Part shown: positions 1 through 8,180 of the stretch, piece after piece
Numbering within the stretch: position 1 is the first letter of the stretch
Layout of the letters: each line of letters opens with the position of its first letter
Assembly: GCA_028291265.1 (NCBI GenBank)
Contig: JAQGIK010000176.1
Coordinates: 1 to 64,000, forward strand
Origin: Caulobacter sp.
GTDB lineage: Bacteria; Pseudomonadota; Alphaproteobacteria; Caulobacterales; Caulobacteraceae
Length of the DNA: 64,000 nt
Direction: 5' to 3'
The notes under the pieces: generated by a model
Databases searched by the model: none
What the model was told of the DNA's origin: nothing
Seen by the model: only the letters and a program-made list of their open reading frames with translations
Translations under genes and position numbers: made by a program

Positions 1-606
1 GCGCGCAGGGGCGGCCAGCTCATCGCCGCCGCCGGGCTGGAGTTCGACCGGGCCTACGCCTCGGTCCTGACGCGGGCCATCCGCACCGGCGACATCGCGC
101 TCCAGGCCGCCGGCCAGCTGTGGATCCCGATGACCAAGGACTGGCGCCTGAACGAGCGCCACTACGGCGGGCTGACCGGGCTGGACAAGGCCGAGACGGC
201 CGCGCGTCACGGCGACGCGCAGGTCAAGGTATGGCGCCGCTCCTACGACACGCCGCCGCCGCCGCTGGCGGAGGGCGGCGAATACGATTTCGCCGCCGAC
301 CCGCGCTACAAGGGCGTCCAGCCCCCCGCCACCGAAAGCCTGAAGACCACGCTGGACCGGGTGGAGCCCTACTGGACCGCCGAGATCGCGCCGCACCTGA
401 AGGCCGGCGAGACCGTGCTGGTGGCGGCGCACGGCAACAGTCTGCGGGCCATCGTCAAGCTGCTGTTCGATGTGCCCGACAGCGACATCGTCGGGGTCGA
501 GATCCCGACCGGCAACCCGCTGGTCGTCGAGCTGGACGGGGACTTGAAGCCGACCTCGGCGCGGTATCTCGACACGGACCGCGCCCAGCCTTTGCCGGCG
601 ATCTGA
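1..606 (+). CDS. gpmA: 2,3-bisphosphoglycerate-dependent phosphoglycerate mutase, 5' truncated by the window edge
   Basis: The frame is open from the first base, and 201 residues are visible out of about 230-250 usual for the family. The enzyme interconverts 3- and 2-phosphoglycerate in glycolysis through a phosphohistidine. The N-terminal RHG motif with the phosphorylated His lies outside the window. The conserved substrate loop LNERHYGGLTG (about bases 148-180) and the second catalytic His in VAAHGNSLRA (about bases 421-450) are present. The stop TGA shares one base with the start of the next gene, so the two are probably co-transcribed. The identification is secure; only the N-terminus is missing. 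Confidence 0.95.
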   Translation, partial: ARRGGQLIAAAGLEFDRAYASVLTRAIRTGDIALQAAGQLWIPMTKDWRLNERHYGGLTGLDKAETAARHGDAQVKVWRRSYDTPPPPLAEGGEYDFAADPRYKGVQPPATESLKTTLDRVEPYWTAEIAPHLKAGETVLVAAHGNSLRAIVKLLFDVPDSDIVGVEIPTGNPLVVELDGDLKPTSARYLDTDRAQPLPAI

Positions 607-1046
607 TGAGCGACGAGACCTTCATGCGGGCGGCCATCGCCGCGGCGAAGGTCAACCTCGGCAAGACCGCGCCCAACCCCGTGGTCGGCTGCGTGCTGGT
701 GCGGGACGGCGTCGTCCTCGCCAGCGGGGCCACCGCCCCCGGCGGGCGGCCGCATGCCGAGGATCAGGCCCTGAAAGCCGCCGGCGGCGGCGCCGGCGCC
801 ACGGCCTATGTCACCCTGGAGCCCTGCGGCGCGCGGTCGTCGGGCGGGACCTCCTGTTCGCAGCTGCTCGTCGAGGCCGGCGTCGTGCGGGTGGTGGTGG
901 CCTGTGACGATCCCTCGCCGTTCGCGGCGGGGCGCGGATCGGAGCGTCTGCGGGCGGCGGGGGTCACGGTCGAGACGGGTCTGCTGGCCGCCGAGGCCAT
1001 GGCGGAGCTCGATTACGGGGCCTGGTTCCTGACCCAAAAGGTGTAA
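606..1046 (+). CDS. Stand-alone RibD-type zinc deaminase domain protein
   Basis: The product has 146 residues. It carries the zinc signature of the cytidine/deoxycytidylate deaminase fold: HAE near residue 49, and PCG followed by a second Cys a few residues on in a Gly/Ser-rich stretch. The N-terminal pattern (AAKVNLGKTAPNPVVGCVLV) is that of the deaminase half of RibD, which deaminates the pyrimidine intermediate of riboflavin synthesis. The C-terminal reductase half is absent, so this is either a split RibD deaminase or a related deaminase of other specificity. The ATG overlaps the gpmA stop by one base, implying translational coupling. Confidence 0.8.
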   Translation: MSDETFMRAAIAAAKVNLGKTAPNPVVGCVLVRDGVVLASGATAPGGRPHAEDQALKAAGGGAGATAYVTLEPCGARSSGGTSCSQLLVEAGVVRVVVACDDPSPFAAGRGSERLRAAGVTVETGLLAAEAMAELDYGAWFLTQKV

Positions 1047-1102
1047 GGCGAAAGTTAAGCAAAATCGGGCATCTGTGGTCTCCCAAGGGGAGTTTGACGC
1101 GC

Positions 1103-2368
1103 ATGATTGTCGCGCAGGCGTCCGGGCCGAGACGCCTGACGCAATCCGATGTCGATCTGATCTGCGCCCGCCATGACCGTCTGTGGTCGGGCCGGGGCGG
1201 CGGTGCGCGCGCCGTGTTCAGCTTCGCCGACCTGTCCGGACTGACCCTTTCGGGCCGCAATCTGTGCGACGCCGACTTCACCGGCGCCCAGCTGGGCGAC
1301 GCGAAACTGGTCGGCGCCAAGCTCGACAATGCCAGCTTCTTCGGGGCCGACATGCAGGGCGCCGACTTCACCGACGCCTCGCTGCGCCGCGCCGACCTGC
1401 GCGGCTCCTGCCTGCGCGGCGCCAACCTGTCCGGCGCCGACATGTTCGAGGCCGACCTGCGCGAGGGGGCCATCGCCGCCGCCGACGCCGAGAAGGGCCT
1501 GCGCATCCTCGAACACCAGGTGCGCTCGGGCGACGCCCGCGGGGCCAACCTGTCGGGGGCCAACCTCGAACGCTCACGGCTGTCCGGCGTGGTGGCGGTC
1601 AAGGCCGACTTCAGCGACGCCATCCTCAAGGACGCCAAGCTGGTCCGCGCCAACCTCAAGCAATGCTCGCTGGGCGGGGCCGACCTGTCGGGGGCCGACC
1701 TCTCCGGCGCCGACCTTTCCGGCGCCGACCTGCACGACGCCATCCTGGTCGGGGCCAAGACCACCATGTGGAAGGTCGACGGGGCCGACCTCAAGGGCGC
1801 CCTGACCGACCAGGCGACCGGCACCGCCGTCGCCGACCTGCCCTATGAACAGATGATCCGCGACCACGCCCGCTGGTGCGAGAGCGCCGGCGCCGCCGGG
1901 GCGCCGTCGAAGTTCGACGCCGCCGACCTGCGGGCCCTGGGCTCGCTCAAGGGCCTCAACCTCACCGCCCTGTCGGGCCGGGCGGCGGTCTTCTACGGCC
2001 TCGACCTGGAAGGGGTGCAGCTGCAGGGCGCGCACCTGGAAGGCGCCGACCTGCGCAACTGCAATCTCCGCCGCGCCGACCTGCGCGGCGCGCGTCTGGC
2101 CGGGGCCAAGCTGTCGGGCTCCGACCTGCGCGAGGCCCAGCTCGGCCCGTTGATGATCGCCGCCCACCGCCTGCTGCCCGCCGACCTGAGCGGGGCCCTG
2201 CTGAAGGGGACGGATTTCGCCAGGGCCGACCTGCGCCAGGCGCGAATGGCCGGGGCCGACCTGTCGCGCGCCAACTTCACCAACGCCCATCTGAAGGGCG
2301 CGGACCTGAGCGACACGGTGCGAACCGGCGTGCGGGGACTGGACTGGAGTCCGCTAACCCCAAGTTGA
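1103..2368 (+). CDS. Pentapeptide-repeat protein, first of a tandem pair
   Basis: The protein (421 residues from the ATG) is built almost wholly of A(D/N)LxG-type pentapeptides, which fold as a right-handed quadrilateral beta helix. There is no signal peptide. Residues 1-50 form a short non-repeat head (RRLTQSDVDLICARH). Around residues 255-285 the helix is broken by a segment with HARWCESAGAAGAP. Both elements recur in the next gene. A TTG at 1094 is also in frame, but the AAGGGGAG sequence at 1085-1092 is better spaced for the ATG at 1103. Family members often bind proteins such as gyrase or act as scaffolds; the function here is unknown. Confidence 0.85.
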   Translation: MIVAQASGPRRLTQSDVDLICARHDRLWSGRGGGARAVFSFADLSGLTLSGRNLCDADFTGAQLGDAKLVGAKLDNASFFGADMQGADFTDASLRRADLRGSCLRGANLSGADMFEADLREGAIAAADAEKGLRILEHQVRSGDARGANLSGANLERSRLSGVVAVKADFSDAILKDAKLVRANLKQCSLGGADLSGADLSGADLSGADLHDAILVGAKTTMWKVDGADLKGALTDQATGTAVADLPYEQMIRDHARWCESAGAAGAPSKFDAADLRALGSLKGLNLTALSGRAAVFYGLDLEGVQLQGAHLEGADLRNCNLRRADLRGARLAGAKLSGSDLREAQLGPLMIAAHRLLPADLSGALLKGTDFARADLRQARMAGADLSRANFTNAHLKGADLSDTVRTGVRGLDWSPLTPS

Positions 2369-2452
2369 GCGTAATATGCTTAACGCTTCGGCGCCCAATG
2401 TTCGATTAGTCTCCAGGACTTCTGATTCTGACCTTTCGGGGGAAAGGCCTTG

Positions 2453-3712
2453 GTGACTTTGACCAACACGCCGATGACCGGCCGGCGCCGCCTGACCCAG
2501 GCGGAGCTGGACATGATGATCGCGGCGCACGAGCGGTTCCTGGAGGGCAGGCCGGGGGGCAAGCGCGCCGCTCTGCGGTTCCTCAATCTGGCGGGGCTGG
2601 AGTTCTCCGGCCGCAACCTCGCCGACGCCGACCTGTCGGCCTCCATCCTCGACGGCGCGCGGATGATCCGCACCCGGATGGACCGCTGCAACCTGTTCGG
2701 CTCCGACCTGCGCAAGGCCAACCTGACCCAGGCCTCGCTGGTCCGGGCCGACCTGCGCGGCGCCTGCCTGCGCGGCGCCAACCTGACCCAGGCCGACCTC
2801 ACCCAGGCCGACTTCCGCGAGGGCCAGATCGCCATTCCGCATCCGCAGAAGGGCCTCAACAGCCTGCGCCAGGAGCCGCGCATCGGCTCGGCCGACGAGG
2901 CCATCTTCACCGGCGCCACCCTGGACGGCTCGAAGCTGCACGGCGTCTCGGCCTTCGCGTCGGACTTCACAGACTGCTCGCTGAAGGGGGCCACCCTGAC
3001 CGGGGCCAACCTCAAGGACGCCAACCTGGCCGGGGCCGACCTGGCCGGGGCCAGCGTCAGCAATTGCAACCTCGAGGGCGCCGACCTGTCGGGCGCGGTG
3101 CTGTCGGGGGTCGACACCTCGACGGCGAAGATGAGCGGGGCAAAGCTTGGCGGCTCGTTGGCAAGCCCGACACGCGAGGCGCTGACCGCCGCCGTCGTCG
3201 CCCTTGAAAAGATCAAGGCCAACCACGCCTGGTGCGAGACCGGCGGCAAGGAGGGCGCGCCCGCCAAGCTCGACGGCGCCGACCTGCGTCCGCTGGGCGA
3301 AACATTGAAGGGCATGCGGCTGACGGCGATGAGCGCCCGCGGCGCCTGCCTGGTCGGCATGAACCTGGCCGGAACGCAGCTGCAGGGCGCCAACCTCGAG
3401 GGCGCCGACCTGCGCGGGGTCAACCTGCAGCGGGCCGACCTGCGTGGCGCTAAGCTGACCGGGGCCAACATGACCAAGGCCGACCTGCGCGGGGCGGCCA
3501 TCGGGGTGCTGCCGCTGGGCCCGGGCCGCGAGAACCCGGCGACGCTGAACCAGGCCCGCCTGCGCTACGCCCACGCCCAGGCCGCCGACCTGACCAGCGC
3601 CGTCCTCGACGGCGCCGACCTGCGCGGCGCCAACCTGACGGGGGCCACCCTGGTCTCGACCAGCTTCCGCGACACCGATCTTGGCCAAACGATCGGGATG
3701 GAAACGGCCTAG
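2453..3712 (+). CDS. Pentapeptide-repeat protein, second of a tandem pair
   Basis: This paralogue of the preceding gene (about 419 residues) has the same head (RRLTQAELDMMIAAHERF), a similar run of A(D/N)LxG repeats, and the same central interruption (NHAWCETGGKEGAPAKLDGA). The GTG at 2453 follows a GGGGGAAAGG ribosome binding site; a TTG at 2450 is equally possible. The 81-base gap to its neighbour and the shared architecture indicate a tandem duplication. Its stop overlaps by a few bases the stop of the convergent regulator gene. The role is unknown. The alternating GCC-GAC-CTG codons keep several other frames open, and those frames are not genes. Confidence 0.85.
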   Translation: MTLTNTPMTGRRRLTQAELDMMIAAHERFLEGRPGGKRAALRFLNLAGLEFSGRNLADADLSASILDGARMIRTRMDRCNLFGSDLRKANLTQASLVRADLRGACLRGANLTQADLTQADFREGQIAIPHPQKGLNSLRQEPRIGSADEAIFTGATLDGSKLHGVSAFASDFTDCSLKGATLTGANLKDANLAGADLAGASVSNCNLEGADLSGAVLSGVDTSTAKMSGAKLGGSLASPTREALTAAVVALEKIKANHAWCETGGKEGAPAKLDGADLRPLGETLKGMRLTAMSARGACLVGMNLAGTQLQGANLEGADLRGVNLQRADLRGAKLTGANMTKADLRGAAIGVLPLGPGRENPATLNQARLRYAHAQAADLTSAVLDGADLRGANLTGATLVSTSFRDTDLGQTIGMETA

Positions 3713-4764
3713 GGCAGCCTGCGCCGAACGTAGAGGATCGCCCCGACGATGCAGGCGGCGAACAGCGCTCCCTCGAGTCCAGGCGTGCCGATCCGGCTGA
3801 TCGGGCCGAACGCCGCTTCGCCAAACAGCTTGCCGAGCGGCTGGAGGCTCAGGCGCGAGTCGGGAAACTGGCGGGCGAGGGCGTCGAGGCTGCCGGCCAT
3901 CAGCCGTCCATTCATCGCGGTGATCGCCAGGCCGGCCAGACCGCCGAGCAGGGCGGCCGCGGCCAGCGCCCGGCCCGGCGAGACATAGCGGATCAGGCCG
4001 GCGGCCAGACCGGTCGCGCCGCCGAGGATCATGCCCTCGAGCCCGCCGGCGATCTGGTCGGGCGCCCGGCCGAACAGCAGGTTGAAGGCGTCGAGGCCGA
4101 GCAGCTTGACCACGGCCCCGATGACCATGCCGCCCACGGCGCCGCCGATCAGGCTCCAGTACCAGGGTCGGGCTTTCGGCAGATTGAAGGCGGCGATGCC
4201 GGCCCCGACCCCGAGACCGCCGGCCAGGCCGGTCAGCAGGCAGACGCTGACCATCACCGCCAGCACCGAGGACGAGCCCATGCCGGGCCCTTGAGACTGG
4301 GACGCGCCGGCAAAGCCGTAGAACAGTCCGCCGAACCCGCCCGCCGCCGCGCCGCCGCCGGCGCCGGCGGCCACGACCAGCAGGGCCTGACGCCAGGCCG
4401 GGACGGGCGTGATGACCGGGGCGAGCGAGGGGGAGATCGCCTCGTCCGCCGCCTCAAGCGGCGCGATGAAACGGTAGCCGTGCTTGGGCACGGTCTCGAT
4501 GAAGCGCGGCCGGGCGGCGTCGTCGCCGAGCTGGCGGCGCAGGGTGCGGATGCACTGGGTCAGTGCCTCGTCGGTCACCGGCACGCCGCGCCAGACCTCC
4601 TCGAGGAAGCGGTCCTTGGAGACCAGCTTGCCGGCCTCGCGGACCAGCAGGGTCAGGGCGTCGAGATAGCGGGCGTTGAGCTCCACCGGCGCGCCGTCGC
4701 AGGTCAGCAGCCGGTCGTCGGGGTCGAGCTGGAAGCGGTCGAAGTGGAAGCGGCCGGCGGCCAT
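3709..4764 (-). CDS. Membrane-anchored winged-helix (OmpR/ToxR-type) transcriptional regulator
   Basis: Residues 1-100 of 351 form a trans_reg_C winged helix: FDRFQLDPDDRLLTCDGAPV, then LVSKDRFLEEVW, and the wing RFIETVPKHGYRF. No receiver domain precedes it. The remainder is a Gly/Ala-rich hydrophobic region with several candidate membrane segments starting near residue 125. This gives a CadC/ToxR-like layout in which a membrane sensor directly drives a DNA-binding head. The ATG at 4764 was chosen because GAAGG lies 7 bases upstream; an ORF extension to 4836 lacks such support. The signal sensed and the targets are unknown. Confidence 0.75.
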   Translation of the reverse strand: MAAGRFHFDRFQLDPDDRLLTCDGAPVELNARYLDALTLLVREAGKLVSKDRFLEEVWRGVPVTDEALTQCIRTLRRQLGDDAARPRFIETVPKHGYRFIAPLEAADEAISPSLAPVITPVPAWRQALLVVAAGAGGGAAAGGFGGLFYGFAGASQSQGPGMGSSSVLAVMVSVCLLTGLAGGLGVGAGIAAFNLPKARPWYWSLIGGAVGGMVIGAVVKLLGLDAFNLLFGRAPDQIAGGLEGMILGGATGLAAGLIRYVSPGRALAAAALLGGLAGLAITAMNGRLMAGSLDALARQFPDSRLSLQPLGKLFGEAAFGPISRIGTPGLEGALFAACIVGAILYVRRRLP

Positions 4765-4834
4765 GTCTGCGCCTTCAAGAAGAGCCGCGAGCCTTGCCCA
4801 AGGCGCGCGGCAGGGCAAGGGGCGCAGCACAGGC

Positions 4835-4869
4835 AAAGAAAAAGGGCGGCGCTGGGGACGCCGCCCTTT
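4835..4869 (-). terminator. Rho-independent terminator of hsp20
   Basis: A perfect 11-base inverted repeat (AAAGGGCGGCG at 4841-4851 with its complement at 4859-4869) lies 25 bases past the hsp20 stop. Read on the minus strand it is followed by a TTTTTCTTT run. Confidence 0.85.
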
Positions 4870-4894
4870 CCCTTCGTGAGGCCTGCCTTGGGGC

Positions 4895-5353
4895 TTAGGC
4901 GGCCTTGTCGGTCTCGATCAGGGTCGAGGCCGGGGTGGTGTTGATGGCCACGGTGCGCGGCTTCAGGGCTTCCGGAAGCTGGCGCTCCAGGCTGATGGCC
5001 AGCAGGCCATCGGCCAGGTTGGCGTCGGTGACGACCACATAGTCGGCGAGCTGGAAGCGGCGCTCGAAGTTGCGCTCGGCCAGGCCGCGGTGGAGGAACT
5101 TGCGGGCCTCGTCATTGGCAGCCTTGCGGCCAGTGACGGTCAGCAGGTTTTCCTTGACCTCGATGCTGAGCTCTTCAGGGCGGAAGCCGGCCACGGCGAT
5201 CTCGACGCGGTAGGCGTCTTCACCGGTGCGCTCGATGTTGTAGGGGGGATAGCCGGCCTGGCTTTCCTGGGCGGCCGCCGAGTCCAGCAGGGTGGCGAGC
5301 CGGTCGAAGCCGACGACGGAGCGGTACAGGGGCGAAAAATCGATCGTACGCAT
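4895..5353 (-). CDS. Hsp20 family small heat-shock protein (IbpA-like)
   Basis: This 152-residue protein has an alpha-crystallin domain at about residues 35-135. Recognisable strands are YPPYNIERTGEDAYRVEIAV, FRPEELSIEV and LLTVTGRK, and the LADGLLAISLERQ strand is followed by the short C-terminal tail. Such ATP-independent holdases bind unfolding proteins in the cytoplasm and form oligomers. The length is normal for class A bacterial sHsps. It is a single-gene unit with its own terminator. A hairpin that can cover the ribosome binding site lies just upstream, suggesting translational heat control. Confidence 0.92.
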   Translation of the reverse strand: MRTIDFSPLYRSVVGFDRLATLLDSAAAQESQAGYPPYNIERTGEDAYRVEIAVAGFRPEELSIEVKENLLTVTGRKAANDEARKFLHRGLAERNFERRFQLADYVVVTDANLADGLLAISLERQLPEALKPRTVAINTTPASTLIETDKAA

Positions 5354-5363
5354 AGGGAGTCAC

Positions 5364-5386
5364 ATCCTTCTTTGCATAAGCAAGGT
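5364..5386 (-). promoter_or_regulatory. Candidate ROSE-like RNA thermometer in the hsp20 leader
   Basis: On the minus strand the leader reads CCTTGC, a short loop, then GCAA and AGAAGGA, so a CCUUGC arm can pair with the AAGGA ribosome binding site about 11 bases before the ATG. ROSE elements of alphaproteobacterial hsp20 genes use a UUGCU arm against the Shine-Dalgarno in the same way. No structure calculation was done. Confidence 0.45.
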
Positions 5387-5469
5387 TGCGGTTTGCCGGG
5401 CTCTTCGACGACCCGATTGGCCTCGTCTACGAACCCGTGAAGACCCGATGTCGGCGCCTTCGAGATGTG

Positions 5470-5498
5470 AATTGGTGAGGGCCCTGGGGCTTTTCAAG
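5470..5498 (-). promoter_or_regulatory. Possible sigma-32-type promoter of hsp20
   Basis: On the minus strand a CTTGAAA box (5492-5498) is followed after 16 bases by CCAATT (5470-5475). The -35 box matches the heat-shock consensus well; the -10 box is weak. The implied leader is about 110 bases. Confidence 0.3.
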
Positions 5499-5569
5499 GG
5501 GTGGGGGAACGGGGTTTCGCTGACCCAAATGGAGGGCTAGGGTGCGCGCCTGTTTTCGGGGAGGACGGC

Positions 5570-6415
5570 ATGCTGGATCGGCGCGCGGCACTGGTTCTGA
5601 TGGGGGCCACGGCCTTGAGCGGCGGGACCGCCTTCGCCAAGGACAAGGTCGACGAGGCCCTCAAGGCCGCCATCGCCGGGCCGCAGCGCGGCGCCGCCCA
5701 CATCGCCCGCGACCCGCATCGCCATCCCTACGACAGCCTGACCTTCTGGGGCCTGAAACCCAGACAGACGGTGATCGAGATCAGCCCGGGGAGCGGCTAC
5801 TGGACCGAGATCCTCGCCCCCTACGCCAAGGCCACCGGCGGCGCCTACATCGCCGGCGTCGCCGACCTGTCCAATCCGACCCTGTCCGAGGGTGGCAGCA
5901 AGGCCCGGGCAGCGTTCGAGGCAAAGTATGCCGACAAGGCGGTGTTCGGCGACGTCGCCTATGCCAATTTCGGTCCGAAGTCGGCGCCGCTCGGCCCGCC
6001 CGGCTCGGCCGACCTGGTGATCACGGCCCGCAACGTCCACAACTGGCTGCGCGGCGGCATGCTCGACAAGGTGATGGCCGACTTCTTCGCGGTGCTGAAA
6101 CCGGGCGGCCTGCTGGGCGTCGAGGAACACCGTTCCGACCCGCTGCCCCAGGCCGACGACGCCCCGACCGGCTACATGTCGACGGCGTTCGTGGTCGCGG
6201 CGGTCGAGAAGGCCGGCTTCAGGCTGGCGGCCAAGTCCGAGATCAACGCCAACCCCAAGGACGACAAGGATCACCCGTTCGGCGTCTGGACCCTGCCGCC
6301 GGTGCGGCAATCGGCCCCGAGCGGCCAGCCGGCCGACCCGGACTTCGACCACGCCCCCTTTGATTCTGTTGGGGAAAGCGACCGCATGACCCTTCGGTTC
6401 GTGAAGCCGAAGTAG
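5570..6415 (+). CDS. Exported SAM-methyltransferase-like protein, copy 1
   Basis: This 281-residue protein has an N-terminal export signal with a twin arginine (LDRRAALVLMGATALSGG, then AFA). A class I methyltransferase core follows, with motif I VIEISPGSGYWTEIL and a later LKPGGLLGVEEHR strand. It matches the COG4798 type of predicted methyltransferase found with signal peptides. The ATG at 5570 has GGAGG five bases upstream; the longer reading frame from 5501 has no such support. The next gene is a paralogue sharing NPKDD, HPFGVWTLPP and an ESDRMTL ending. The substrate is unknown, and a SAM enzyme outside the cytoplasm is unexpected. Confidence 0.75.
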   Translation: MLDRRAALVLMGATALSGGTAFAKDKVDEALKAAIAGPQRGAAHIARDPHRHPYDSLTFWGLKPRQTVIEISPGSGYWTEILAPYAKATGGAYIAGVADLSNPTLSEGGSKARAAFEAKYADKAVFGDVAYANFGPKSAPLGPPGSADLVITARNVHNWLRGGMLDKVMADFFAVLKPGGLLGVEEHRSDPLPQADDAPTGYMSTAFVVAAVEKAGFRLAAKSEINANPKDDKDHPFGVWTLPPVRQSAPSGQPADPDFDHAPFDSVGESDRMTLRFVKPK

Positions 6416-6496
6416 CATCGGGTTTTTGACGCGGGCGCCCATAGCCGCTATGGGCAGTTCGCGAGCGCGGGGGCGATCCTTGAAGTGACGGTACGC

Positions 6497-7387
6497 ATGC
6501 GTTCAGACCTCTTTCTTTTGTCGCGCCGGACTCTGCTGACCGGCGCAGCCGGCCTGGCGCTGGCCGGCTGCGGCAAGAAGAAAACCGAGGCTGTGAAGAC
6601 CGACGCCGAGGCGGCCGGGATCGGCAAGATCGCCACCATCGGCGAGGCCGTGGCCGGCGATTGGCGCCCGGCCGCCGACAAGGCCCGCGACGCCTGGCGC
6701 CACCCGACCGAAAGCCTGACCTTCTGGGGTCTCAAACCGGGACAGACCGTGGTCGAGTTCTGGCCCGGGGCGGGCTGGTACACCGACATCCTGGCGCCGT
6801 TCCTGGACGCCACCGGCGGCAAGCTCTACGTCGCCAACCTCGAACCCACCGACCCGCAGGCGGCCGAGGTAATCGAGGCCTACAAGCGCAAGCTGACCGA
6901 CAACCGGAAGGTCTACGGCGCTGTCGAACTGACCGCCTTCGGCCCGACCAGCGGCCCGGTGGCCCCGGCCGGAACCGCCGATCTGGTGCTGTTCCTGCGC
7001 AATCTGCACAACTGGATGGCCGCCGGCATCGCCGACAAGGCCTTCCGCGACGCCTTCGCCGCGCTGAAGCCCGGCGGCGTTCTGGGCATCGAGGAACATC
7101 GCGGCGTCCCGGGCGCTGTACAGGACCCGCTGGCCGCCGACGGCTATGTGCAACAGGACTATGCGATCCAGCTGGCCAAAGAGGCAGGATTCTTGCTCAG
7201 CGCCGACAGTGAGATCAACGCCAACCCGAAAGACGACAGAAAGCACCCCTTTGGGGTCTGGACCCTGCCGCCGACGCGCCTGTCGGCGCCCCGGGGGCAG
7301 CCGCCGAAGGCCGGTTTCGACCACGCCAAGTACGATGCGATCGGCGAGAGCGACCGCATGACCCTCAAGCTCGTGAAGCCTAAATGA
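6497..7387 (+). CDS. Exported SAM-methyltransferase-like lipoprotein, copy 2
   Basis: This paralogue of the preceding gene has about 296 residues. The signal is a twin-arginine type (SRRTLLTGAAGLALAGC) ending in a lipobox, with Cys25 as the likely lipidated residue, so the product should be membrane-anchored outside the cytoplasm. The motif I region reads TVVEFWPGAGWYTDIL, and LKPGGVLGIEEHR and HPFGVWTLPP are retained. A GTG at 6485 is also in frame, and neither start has a strong ribosome binding site. The stop overlaps the next start by four bases (ATGA), so it is coupled to the following gene. The reaction is unknown. Confidence 0.72.
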   Translation: MRSDLFLLSRRTLLTGAAGLALAGCGKKKTEAVKTDAEAAGIGKIATIGEAVAGDWRPAADKARDAWRHPTESLTFWGLKPGQTVVEFWPGAGWYTDILAPFLDATGGKLYVANLEPTDPQAAEVIEAYKRKLTDNRKVYGAVELTAFGPTSGPVAPAGTADLVLFLRNLHNWMAAGIADKAFRDAFAALKPGGVLGIEEHRGVPGAVQDPLAADGYVQQDYAIQLAKEAGFLLSADSEINANPKDDRKHPFGVWTLPPTRLSAPRGQPPKAGFDHAKYDAIGESDRMTLKLVKPK

Positions 7388-8067
7388 CCGTCAGCCGCCG
7401 CGTCCTCTTCTTCGCCCCCCTCCTGACCGTGCCGTTGTTCGCGCAGCAGGCGGTTGCGGCCACGCGTGAGACCGACGTCTCCAAGGTGTTCGTCTTCCTC
7501 GACAACTTCCTGCGCATGACGCCCGCCGAGCGGGCCCGACTGAAGGTCGATTTCTACCTGACCCAGAACGGCAACCCGCCCAAGGGCGTGCGCGCCTGGT
7601 GGATCGACAAGGACGGCACCCGCACCGACGTGCCGATCGCCGCCGACGGCCGGTTCGAGAAGGAGCCGAACCTCAAGCAGTTGGTCGATAAGTCGAAGAT
7701 GGTCTTCGAGGGCCCCAACGCCGGTGGCTTCTCCGTCCGCATCGGCCTGGTCTGGGGCTCCAAGCCGGCCATCGAGATGGACGCCAAACAGGTGGCCAAC
7801 TACCTCAACGACGCCAACGCCATCGTGAAGAAGGCGGCCGGCAAGTTCGGCATGGTCGCCCCCCGGATGGTCCAGGTGGCCTTCCCGGGCGGCGGTTCGG
7901 GCACGGCGGTGATGGCCGACGGCAAGACGGCCCCCCTGCCGATGTTCAAGGGCTCGCCCGCCTTCAACCCGACGGCCCAGGCCAGCGCGGCCAGGCTGCG
8001 CTTCGCCAAGGCGCCGTGGCGGATGGAGTTCGCCGGGCCCAAGCACGCCGGCGTGGTGTTCGGCTGA
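7384..8067 (+). CDS. Secreted protein of unknown function, copy 1
   Basis: This 227-residue protein has a signal peptide (SRRVLFFAPLLTVPLFAQQA, then VAA). The mature part shows no family I recognise. It shares with the gene at 8607 a common plan: K(V/L)F-x-(F/Y)LD near the start, DGTRT, an AAPR/KM-V stretch, GSGTA and PLP. It is translationally coupled to the methyltransferase-like lipoprotein gene, which suggests they act together in the envelope. The function cannot be stated. Confidence 0.6.
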   Translation: MTVSRRVLFFAPLLTVPLFAQQAVAATRETDVSKVFVFLDNFLRMTPAERARLKVDFYLTQNGNPPKGVRAWWIDKDGTRTDVPIAADGRFEKEPNLKQLVDKSKMVFEGPNAGGFSVRIGLVWGSKPAIEMDAKQVANYLNDANAIVKKAAGKFGMVAPRMVQVAFPGGGSGTAVMADGKTAPLPMFKGSPAFNPTAQASAARLRFAKAPWRMEFAGPKHAGVVFG

Positions 8068-8180
8068 CGTCGCGAAAGTGTCGCCCCCGTCACTTTTTTC
8101 GCCGATCTAAACGCTGTTCGCTTGCCCGGCGAGCCTGACAAAGCTATCGCTTGATCGCCAAAAAAATAGGGAGAGGCGGC

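Noticed and set aside
2375-2400. CtrA-type TTAA boxes near several starts (also at 1060 and 18795)
   Set aside because: Single TTAA half-sites are present, but none has the second half-site at the required seven-base spacing.
2354-3688. Long minus-strand open frames (about 370-440 residues) across the pentapeptide genes, and similar ones at 964-2290
   Set aside because: They are mirror frames kept open by the GCC-GAC-CTG repeat codons. Their translations are low-complexity Val/Gly/Gln or Ser/Arg/Pro runs with no family features, and no ribosome binding site supports them.
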